A model generated the notes under the pieces. It worked only from the letters and a program-made list of their open reading frames with translations, searched no databases and had not been told where the DNA came from. DNA of 64,000 bases from an uncultured Prevotellaceae bacterium (GTDB lineage Bacteria > Bacteroidota > Bacteroidia > Bacteroidales > Bacteroidaceae), in NCBI GenBank assembly GCA_900314755.1, contig OMWH01000024.1:1-64000 (forward strand), given 5' to 3'. How positions within the stretch are numbered: the stretch's first letter is position 1; each line of letters begins with the position of its first letter. The translations under genes were made by a program, and so were the position numbers. Positions 57,895 to 64,000 of this stretch are shown piece after piece.

Positions 57895-58443
57895 ATGAAA
57901 ACTGTTTATGATTTCTCTGTCAAGGACAGAAAAGGAAAGGACGTTTCGCTGAAAGAGTATGCGAACGAAGTATTATTGATTGTCAATACAGCGACAAAGT
58001 GCGGATTCACTCCTCAGTATGATGAGCTGGAGGCGCTCTATAAGAAATACCACAGCCAGGGTTTTGAGATTCTCGACTTCCCCTGCAACCAGTTCGGGCA
58101 ACAGGCTCCTGGTACTGACGAGTCTATCCATGAGTTCTGCAAATTGAATTTCGGTACTGAGTTTCCTCGCTTCAAGAAGGTGAAGGTGAATGGTGAGGAT
58201 GCCGATCCTCTCTTTAAGTTCCTCAAGGATCAGAAGGGTTTTGCCGGATGGGATCCTGAGCACAACCTCACCGCTATCCTCGACGATATGCTTTCCAAGG
58301 CTGACCCTGACTACAAGCAGAAACCAGACATCAAATGGAACTTCACCAAGTTCCTCATCAATAAGAAGGGACAGGTAGTCGCACGCTTTGAGCCTACGGA
58401 GAAAATCGACAATATTGCCAAACAGATTGAAGAGCTGCTCTAA
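57895..58443 (+). CDS. Glutathione peroxidase family protein (Cys type)
   Basis: The start at ATG 57895 (MKTVYDFSVKDRKGKDVSL) gives 182 residues. The catalytic cysteine is C36 in NTATKCGFTPQY (selenocysteine in animal enzymes). The other tetrad residues lie in LDFPCNQFGQQAPG (Gln) and IKWNFTKFLI (Trp, Asn). Such enzymes reduce hydroperoxides, and in bacteria without glutathione they use thioredoxin. The thioredoxin reductase gene starts 6 bp downstream, supporting thioredoxin dependence here. Confidence 0.95.
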   Translation: MKTVYDFSVKDRKGKDVSLKEYANEVLLIVNTATKCGFTPQYDELEALYKKYHSQGFEILDFPCNQFGQQAPGTDESIHEFCKLNFGTEFPRFKKVKVNGEDADPLFKFLKDQKGFAGWDPEHNLTAILDDMLSKADPDYKQKPDIKWNFTKFLINKKGQVVARFEPTEKIDNIAKQIEELL

Positions 58444-58449
58444 AACAAA

Positions 58450-59385
58450 ATGACAACAACAAAATGCCTCATTATAGGCAGCGGACCAGCAGGGTATACC
58501 GCTGCCATTTATGCCTCCCGTGCTAACCTGAGCCCCATTGAGTATAGTGGTATACAACCGGGTGGACAGCTCACTCAGACGACAGAGGTGGAGAATTTCC
58601 CAGGTTACCCTCAGGGTGTTGATGGCAACCAGATGATGATGGACCTCCGTGAACAGGCAGAACGCTTTGGCGCTGATATCCGTGACGGTTCCATCACCAA
58701 GGTAGACTTCTCTGAAGCCCCCTACCACTGCTGGGCAGAGGATGGTGAGGAGATTGTTGCTGACACCGTGATTATCGCCACTGGTGCCTCCGCTAAGTAT
58801 TTAGGACTGGATGACGAGCGGAAATACAACGGACAGGGAGTCTCTGCCTGTGCTACGTGTGACGGTTTTTTCTATCGTAAGAAGACCGTAGCAGTAGTGG
58901 GTGGTGGTGATACTGCCTGTGAGGATGCCCTCTACTTGAGCCATCTCGCCCAGAAAGTCTATATGATTGTACGCAAGCCCTTCCTCCGTGCCTCTAAGGT
59001 GATGCAGGAAAGAGTGATGGCAGCAGAGAATATCGAGATCCTCTTTGAGCATAACACACTCGGTCTCTATGGCGAGAATGGTGTGGAGGGTGCTCATCTG
59101 GTCAAACGCATGGGAGAACCGGATGAAGAGAAAGTAGATATCGCCATTGACGGTTTCTTCCTCGCCATCGGTCACAAGCCCAATACAGATATCTTCAAGG
59201 AATGGCTGGATACCGATGAGGTAGGCTATTTCAAGAAGATTGACGGTACTCCACGCACAAAACTCCCCGGCATCTTTGTTGCCGGTGACTGTGCTGACCC
59301 CACCTACCGACAGGCTATCACTGCTGCAGGCAGTGGCTGTCAGGCAGCCATCGAGGCTGAGCGCTACCTCTTGTCCAAATCCTAG
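58450..59385 (+). CDS. trxB: Thioredoxin reductase
   Basis: The 311-residue flavoprotein has the FAD motif CLIIGSGPAGYTAAIYASRA, the redox pair C134-AT-C137 in SACATCDGFFYRKK, the NADPH motif AVVGGGDTACEDALYL, and GIFVAGDCADPTYRQAITAA near the end. It reduces thioredoxin with NADPH. Co-transcribed with the peroxidase, it forms a small peroxide-defence unit. The stop lies within a CCTAGGA word repeat. Confidence 0.96.
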   Translation: MTTTKCLIIGSGPAGYTAAIYASRANLSPIEYSGIQPGGQLTQTTEVENFPGYPQGVDGNQMMMDLREQAERFGADIRDGSITKVDFSEAPYHCWAEDGEEIVADTVIIATGASAKYLGLDDERKYNGQGVSACATCDGFFYRKKTVAVVGGGDTACEDALYLSHLAQKVYMIVRKPFLRASKVMQERVMAAENIEILFEHNTLGLYGENGVEGAHLVKRMGEPDEEKVDIAIDGFFLAIGHKPNTDIFKEWLDTDEVGYFKKIDGTPRTKLPGIFVAGDCADPTYRQAITAAGSGCQAAIEAERYLLSKS

Positions 59386-59442
59386 GATTCCTAGGGACAC
59401 TAGGAGTACTAGGAATACTAGATCTACTAGAAATACTAGAAA
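59382..59442 (+). repeat. ACTAGGA word repeat after trxB
   Basis: About seven degenerate copies of an 8-9 bp word (CCTAGGATT, ACTAGGAGT, ACTAGAAAT) run from the trxB stop to the terminator. Confidence 0.8.
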
Positions 59443-59603
59443 CAAAAAAAGACCCGCTTCACAGCGGGTCTTTTCGTACTTTAAAAAACTAAATTAATCA
59501 ACCATAAACCTTAACCATTAAAAATCTAAACAAAATAATCTTTTCAGAACCTCACGTTCTTACTTTGAGAAAAAGTGTGATAAAAAAGCGATCTTTCTAT
59601 CAC
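59440..59603 (-). ncRNA. Candidate small RNA, about 165 nt
   Basis: A minus-strand promoter word TACCTTTG (59609-59616) and the strong terminator at 59444-59475 define a transcript without a gene. The interior has a small hairpin AGAAC-GTGAG-GTTCT and only tiny frames (MVKVYG). The region 59477-59802 is otherwise AT-rich and without genes. Identity is unknown; 6S RNA or another regulatory RNA is possible. Confidence 0.35.
59444..59475. terminator. Bidirectional terminator
   Basis: GACCCGC/GCGGGTC (59451-59457 and 59464-59470) is flanked by A7 on the left and T4 on the right. It works for trxB on plus and, with seven Ts, for a minus-strand transcript. Confidence 0.85.
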
Positions 59604-59608
59604 TGCTG

Positions 59609-59616
59609 CAAAGGTA
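59609..59616 (-). promoter_or_regulatory. -7 promoter element (TACCTTTG) of the candidate small RNA
   Basis: TACCTTTG on the minus strand with no coding gene downstream; see the candidate small RNA. Confidence 0.5.
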
Positions 59617-59772
59617 TAACATTTGACACAAATACGGGTTCACTTATCATTAAATATAGTTTAAAATGCGTGATTATCGCATTTTTTAAACCACAAATCA
59701 CTGAAATCAAACTATTTTAAACGAAAAAGCCACTTTTTTCTTTGTTTTGTTGGAGATAAGATGAAAAAAAAC

Positions 59773-59780
59773 TATCTTTG
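59773..59780 (+). promoter_or_regulatory. -7 promoter element (TATCTTTG) for the hybrid regulator
   Basis: TATCTTTG lies 22 bp before ATG 59803 and inside the longer frame from ATG 59761, which it therefore argues against. Confidence 0.65.
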
Positions 59781-59802
59781 CACCACCAAACTAAGTGGAA
59801 CT

Positions 59803-61497
59803 ATGAATCCGTCAACCCTGTTCATCCTCATAGGCATCATCCTCCTGATAGTATTCTACCTCATTGGAAGAGTCCTTTACCAGCGCAGTGTACGTATTCG
59901 CAACCAACTGCAGATGAGTTATATTTTCACGAATATCACTCATGAGTTGCTCACGCCACTGACCATCGTAGCAGCTTCCGTGGAGCGTTTACGTAAGACA
60001 GCCCCGGACAACCAGCGGGACTATGACCTGATGGAACTGAACATCAGCCGTGTTGTACGACTGCTACAACAGATCCTTGAGACCAGTAAGTCACAGGCAG
60101 GAGAACTGAAACTCCGGGTGAGCAATGGAGATGTCATGAACTATATCCAGGAGACCGCCCTGTGCATCGAACCACTTATGGCAAAGAAAGGACTGGAGTT
60201 CACCGTCCGTTGCAAGCCCCAGAGCATGATGGGATGGATTGATACCGACAAGCTCGACAAGATTATCTTCAACCTACTGTCTAATGCGGTGAAATATACG
60301 GGAAAGGAGGGAAAGGTGACTGTCGATGTAGCCACTAATTCCCGCTATGACAAGGTCATTATCCGGGTTAGCGACAACGGAACGGGAATCCCCCATGATA
60401 AGATGAAACACCTCTTCACCCGTTTCTATGACGGAGAATACCGTAAGAACGCCACCTTCGGGACAGGTATCGGTCTTGCCCTCACCCGTGACTTGGTATA
60501 CCTCCACCGGGGCACCATCCAGTGTCAGAGTTTTGAAGGACAAGGCACGACCTTCATCGTGGAACTGCCCATTAAGAAAAATGCTTTTTCTTCCTCACAG
60601 ATTGACGAGACCCACCAGATCAACCCTGAGGAGCCCCATAGCAATATCAGCGATCTGGCAACTACCCTTATCACGCCACAGGAAGAAGAGGCTCCCCTAC
60701 CCATCATTGAGGAGGAGCAGGATGATATCTACACCCTCCTGATCGTCGAGGACAATGTCGAGCTGCTCATGCTCATGAAACAGTTGCTGCAACAGCACTA
60801 CCATGTCCTGACAGCCTCCAATGGCGTAGAGGCACTTGATGTCATTCAGGCACACGACCTGGACCTCATCGTTTCTGATGTGATGATGCCAGAGATGGAT
60901 GGCAATGAACTGGTCAAGCAACTCAAAGAAGACCCTAACTACAGTCACCTTCCTATCGTCCTGCTCACGGCAAAGACACAGGAGGAGGACCGTAAAGAGT
61001 CTCTGCTGCTGGGTGCTGACGATTACGTCACCAAGCCCTTCCGTCTGGGTGACCTCCAACTGCGTATCGACAATATTATCGAGAACAGACGACGCATCCG
61101 TCACCTCTTCCAGAAGCAGACCACAGAGGAGAACATCGAACAAATCAAAGAGAAGGGTTCCTCAGCTGACAACGAGTTCCTGCAACGTGCCATCGACTGT
61201 CTTGATGCCCACATCTCCGACAGTGACTACGACAGGGATTCCTTTGCCCGTGATATGGGAGCCAGTGCCTCTACCTTATATAATAAGCTACGGGCTGTCA
61301 CCGGCATGAATGTGTCCGGTTTCATCCGCAACCACCGCATCAAGACGGCATGTCGCCTGGCTCAGGAGAATCCCGACCTCCGTGTCAGCGACATAGCTTA
61401 CCAGGTTGGTTTCAAGGATCCCAAATATTTCGCCACCTCTTTTAAGAAGGAAATGGGCATTCAACCCTCAGAATATTTTGAGGAATTAAGGAAATAA
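59803..61497 (+). CDS. Hybrid histidine kinase-response regulator-AraC protein without sensor domain
   Basis: The start at ATG 59803 gives 564 residues. One membrane helix (LFILIGIILLIVFYLIG, 6-22) is followed at once by HisKA (TNITHELLTPLTI, H47), HATPase (NLLSNAVKYTGKEG, SDNGTGIP, FGTGIGLALTRDL), a receiver domain (LIVEDN, phospho-acceptor D359 in VSDVMMPEMDG, TAKTQ, DDYVTKPF) and an AraC-type HTH (ASTLYNKLRAVTGMNVSGFI, ACRLAQENPDLRVSDIAYQV). Hybrid two-component systems in Bacteroidota normally carry about 700 residues of periplasmic beta-propeller sensor, absent here. It is followed 30 bp later by a symporter gene, whose substrate may be its signal. Confidence 0.92.
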   Translation: MNPSTLFILIGIILLIVFYLIGRVLYQRSVRIRNQLQMSYIFTNITHELLTPLTIVAASVERLRKTAPDNQRDYDLMELNISRVVRLLQQILETSKSQAGELKLRVSNGDVMNYIQETALCIEPLMAKKGLEFTVRCKPQSMMGWIDTDKLDKIIFNLLSNAVKYTGKEGKVTVDVATNSRYDKVIIRVSDNGTGIPHDKMKHLFTRFYDGEYRKNATFGTGIGLALTRDLVYLHRGTIQCQSFEGQGTTFIVELPIKKNAFSSSQIDETHQINPEEPHSNISDLATTLITPQEEEAPLPIIEEEQDDIYTLLIVEDNVELLMLMKQLLQQHYHVLTASNGVEALDVIQAHDLDLIVSDVMMPEMDGNELVKQLKEDPNYSHLPIVLLTAKTQEEDRKESLLLGADDYVTKPFRLGDLQLRIDNIIENRRRIRHLFQKQTTEENIEQIKEKGSSADNEFLQRAIDCLDAHISDSDYDRDSFARDMGASASTLYNKLRAVTGMNVSGFIRNHRIKTACRLAQENPDLRVSDIAYQVGFKDPKYFATSFKKEMGIQPSEYFEELRK

Positions 61498-61527
61498 TGG
61501 ATGGTTCAGGATAAATGACAAATAGCT

Positions 61528-62958
61528 ATGGGGTACGCATTATTGGTGATAGGCTATTTCTGCTTGTTATATAGCATCAGCCGGTGGACAGGAAGAAAAG
61601 CGACCAATGAGACCTTCTACAGGGGAAACCGACAGTCGCCATGGTATATGGTGGCTTTCGGAATGATAGGCGCCTCCATCTCTGGAGTCACCTTTGTGAG
61701 TGTCCCGGGGATGGTGAATGCCATTGACATGACTTATCTCCAGACGTGTCTGGGCTTTATCGTGGGGTATGTCCTGGTGGCATTCCTGCTGCTGCCCTTG
61801 TTCTACCGCCTGAACCTCACCACCATCTACTCATATCTGGGACAACGGTTAGGACCACGCTCCTATCAGACAGGAGCCTCTTTCTTCCTGTTGTCGAAGA
61901 TGACAGGGGCAGCGGTACGCTTCTATGTGGTATGCATCATCCTCCAGCAATTCGTATTCGATGACATGGGTGTTCCCTTTGTCTTCACCGTACTGGGCAT
62001 GGTACTCCTCATCTGGCTGTATACCTACCAGGGAGGCATCCGCACCTTGGTATTCACCGATGTCCTCCAGACCATCTTCCTCTTCACGGCACTCCTGCTG
62101 ATTATCTGGCAGGTAGTGAGTGACCTGGGGATGACATGGGGAGAGGCTGTACAAGCGGTAGCGTCAGACAGCAAAAGCCGTATCTTCGTCTTTGATGACT
62201 GGATATCGAAACAGCATTTCTGGAAACAGTTCCTCAGTGGTGTGTTTATCGTCATCGTGATGACAGGTCTTGACCAGGATATGATGCAGAAGAACCTGAC
62301 CTGTCGCTCCCTACGGGATGCCCAGAAAGACATGTGTACCTATGGGGTGATGTTCTTCCCTGCCAACTTGTTATTCCTGTCATTAGGTATTCTGCTGACA
62401 CAGTGGTATGCCTCCCACGGCATCGCCCTGCCAGCCTCAGGTGATGAGCTCTTGCCCACCTTCGTCACACTAAGCACTAACCACTTGTCACTGATCGCCG
62501 GTCTCTTCGTCCTCGGCATCCTTGCAGCTAGTTTCTCCAGTGCTGACTCGGCAATGACAGCACTGACAACCAGTTTCTGTGTAGATATCTGCCGTCGCCC
62601 GGGAGATGAGGTCTTGCGTAAGAAAGTCCACGTACTGGTAGCAGTGGTATTCACCCTGTTTATCCTATCCTTCAAGGTATTGAACTCCACCAGCATCATC
62701 GATGCCATCTATATACTCTGTTCCTACACCTATGGTCCCCTGCTGGGACTCTTCGCCTTCGGACTGCTCACCAAACGTCCTGTCAACGACCGTCTGGTTC
62801 CATATATCTGTATCGCCTCCCCAGTTCTCTGCTACCTCCTGGACTGGGGTGTAGGGCAATACACAGGATATCATTTCGGCTATGAGCTGCTGATGCTCAA
62901 CGGCATCCTCACCTTCTTAGGACTGTTCTTCTTTCAGCAGAGTTCGGGGAAAAAATAA
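61528..62958 (+). CDS. Sodium/solute symporter (SSS family)
   Basis: The 476-residue protein has about 13 helices and the SSS motifs ATNETFYRGNRQSPWYMVAF, MIGASISGVTFVSVPGMVNA, MTGLDQDMMQKNLTCRSLRD and LGILAASFSSADSAMTALTT (Na+ site). It transports an organic solute with Na+. It lies directly after the sensorless hybrid regulator and probably shares its transcript. The substrate is unknown. The SSADSAMTALTT segment distinguishes it from the symporter at 10828, and the two are distant paralogues. Confidence 0.9.
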   Translation: MGYALLVIGYFCLLYSISRWTGRKATNETFYRGNRQSPWYMVAFGMIGASISGVTFVSVPGMVNAIDMTYLQTCLGFIVGYVLVAFLLLPLFYRLNLTTIYSYLGQRLGPRSYQTGASFFLLSKMTGAAVRFYVVCIILQQFVFDDMGVPFVFTVLGMVLLIWLYTYQGGIRTLVFTDVLQTIFLFTALLLIIWQVVSDLGMTWGEAVQAVASDSKSRIFVFDDWISKQHFWKQFLSGVFIVIVMTGLDQDMMQKNLTCRSLRDAQKDMCTYGVMFFPANLLFLSLGILLTQWYASHGIALPASGDELLPTFVTLSTNHLSLIAGLFVLGILAASFSSADSAMTALTTSFCVDICRRPGDEVLRKKVHVLVAVVFTLFILSFKVLNSTSIIDAIYILCSYTYGPLLGLFAFGLLTKRPVNDRLVPYICIASPVLCYLLDWGVGQYTGYHFGYELLMLNGILTFLGLFFFQQSSGKK

Positions 62959-62959
62959 C

Positions 62960-63136
62960 TCAACTTTCGCAAGTTGTAGGAGTAAAGGAGTTAAAGGAGT
63001 TAAGAAGTTAGGACAATACTTCGTGGCACCCGAGACTTCGGTGGAAAGTAGCGATTACGGGACTAACGTCTTAACTCCTTTTTACTCCTTAACTCCTTTA
63101 ACTCCTAAGAAGTTGAGCAAATGCGAAACTTAAGTT
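62960..63136. mobile_element. MITE-like palindromic element, copy 2
   Basis: The 177-bp element has the same ends (CAACTTTCGCAAGTTG and GCGAAACTTAAGTT), inner AGGAGTTAA/TTAACTCCT arms and conserved centre as 21097-21270, with scattered substitutions such as GACGATAC against GACAATAC. It fills the whole gap between the convergent symporter and TrpB2 genes, and its right end overlaps the TrpB2 stop codon. Confidence 0.8.
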
Positions 63137-64000
63137 AAATAATCTTTTCGAGTTGCGAGACATTCTTCTCAATCTCCTCATCACTCACTGCGTAGTTCTG
63201 TAAGTCACCATTGATAAACTGCTCATACGACGGCATATCAATGAGACCGTGTCCCGACAGGTTGAAGAGGATTACCTTCTCCTCTCCCGTCTCCTTACAC
63301 TTCTTCGCCTCACGAATCGTGGCAGCAATGGCATGACAACTCTCCGGAGCCGGGATGATACCCTCCGTACGGGCAAACAGCATACCAGCCTCGAAAGTCT
63401 CCAGCTGTGGGATATCCACACCCTTCATATACCCGTCCTTGATGAGCTGTGACACGATCATACCCGCACCATGGTAGCGCAAGCCACCCGCATGGATATT
63501 ACTCGGCTTGAACTGATGACCCAGCGTATACATCGGCAACAGCGGTGTATACCCAGCCTCGTCACCGAAGTCATACTGGAACTTACCACGAGTCAGTTTC
63601 GGACAACTGTCAGGCTCAGCGGCGATAAACTCCGTCTTCTTACCCTCCAGGATGTTATGACGCATAAAGGGGAAGGCGATACCACCGAAGTTACTGCCAC
63701 CACCGAAACAAGCAATCACCATGTCAGGATACTCCCCAGCCATCGCCATCTGCTTCTCAGCCTCCAGACCGATAATCGACTGGTGCAGAGCCACATGGTT
63801 CAGCACAGAGCCCAGCACATACTTACAGTGTGGTGTCGTTGTGGCAAGCTCTACAGCCTCAGAGATAGCAGTACCCAGCGATCCTGGATGAGTCGGGTCA
63901 ACCGTCAGGATATCCTTTCCCGCACGGGTAGACATCGAAGGTGAACCCGTCACAGCAGCCCCGAAGGTCCGCATGATACTCGACCGGTATGGCTTCTGCT
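63135..64000 (-). CDS. trpB2: Tryptophan synthase beta chain, TrpB2 type, 5' end missing
   Basis: The frame is open at the right edge, where QKPYRSSIMRTFGAAV is read, so the N-terminal third, including the pyridoxal-phosphate lysine, lies outside. Visible motifs are CFGGGSNFGGIAFPF (phosphate cup), EPDSCPKLTRGKFQYDFGDE, GYTPLLPMYTLGHQF, GLRYHGAGMIVSQL, and FEAGMLFARTEGIIPAPES. The EPxSCPxLTxGxxxYDFGD block separates TrpB2 from TrpB1. TrpB2 makes tryptophan from indole and serine or salvages indole without the alpha subunit. Its stop lies in the end of the MITE-like element. Confidence 0.92.
   Translation of the reverse strand, partial: QKPYRSSIMRTFGAAVTGSPSMSTRAGKDILTVDPTHPGSLGTAISEAVELATTTPHCKYVLGSVLNHVALHQSIIGLEAEKQMAMAGEYPDMVIACFGGGSNFGGIAFPFMRHNILEGKKTEFIAAEPDSCPKLTRGKFQYDFGDEAGYTPLLPMYTLGHQFKPSNIHAGGLRYHGAGMIVSQLIKDGYMKGVDIPQLETFEAGMLFARTEGIIPAPESCHAIAATIREAKKCKETGEEKVILFNLSGHGLIDMPSYEQFINGDLQNYAVSDEEIEKNVSQLEKII

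Noticed and set aside
59761-59802. Earlier start of the hybrid regulator
   Set aside because: A TATCTTTG promoter word lies inside that extension; the downstream ATG is followed directly by the membrane helix.
1-64000. Prophage or integrative conjugative element
   Set aside because: No integrase, phage structural, conjugation or tRNA-attachment features were found.

Overview
The window looks like chromosomal DNA of a Bacteroidota gut or oral commensal, most likely Prevotella or a close relative. The evidence is the class promoter word TAnnTTTG (TATCTTTG or TACCTTTG) in front of many genes, a tmRNA whose tag reads GENKYALAA, secreted proteins with a short C-terminal KFVNK-type sorting tail, a one-piece histidine kinase/response regulator/AraC regulator, a split transketolase, and a Wza/Wzz/Wzx/Wzy/Wzi surface polysaccharide locus. 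No integrase, transposase, CRISPR array, tRNA or rRNA was seen, and there is no SusC/SusD pair despite the pectin enzymes.

Positions 1-27116 form a pectin and unusual-sugar region. It holds a large secreted beta-helix protein (cut by the left edge), a PL1 pectate lyase translationally coupled to a split transketolase, a glycerol-kinase-like FGGY kinase, and a six-gene plus-strand operon: FucI-like isomerase, DapA-like aldolase/dehydratase, Na+/solute symporter, iron alcohol dehydrogenase, PdxA2 and DUF1537 four-carbon acid kinase. A pectinesterase-pectate lyase fusion follows, then a HEPN/MNT pair between duplicated 3' ends and a secreted protein. Last is a minus-strand rhamnose-type operon: RhaB, an AraA-like isomerase, an MFS transporter, a four-helix bundle protein and RhaD. 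Together these could de-esterify and cut pectin outside the cell and feed its minor sugars and acids to DHAP, pyruvate and pentose phosphates.

Positions 27171-34697 carry a nucleotidyltransferase-like gene, a low-molecular-weight tyrosine phosphatase, and a four-gene envelope cassette: a TMEM43-like membrane protein, a secreted nucleoside hydrolase-zeta kinase fusion, a zeta-kinase lipoprotein and another lipoprotein. The cassette is the best candidate here for an undescribed protein system. The tmRNA gene follows on the minus strand.

Positions 35543-55030 are an exopolysaccharide/capsule locus, interrupted at 47767-50399 by an inverted AAA_14/DUF4143 ATPase gene and a decayed ATPase fragment. 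Positions 55180-64000 hold mostly housekeeping genes (histidine phosphatase, DUF308, L31 type B, glutathione peroxidase, thioredoxin reductase), a truncated-type hybrid regulator, a second Na+/solute symporter and a TrpB2 cut by the right edge.

The most striking non-coding signal is the density and variety of repeats. There are two arrays of 15-bp palindromes in 22-bp phase, each paired with a GTGATGTT hairpin and a secreted-protein gene; two copies of a ~175-bp MITE-like palindrome; a 3'-end/terminator cassette present three times; and 7- to 9-bp word repeats (GAGGTGA and others) that occupy gene junctions, form the ends of many proteins and interrupt several enzymes in frame.
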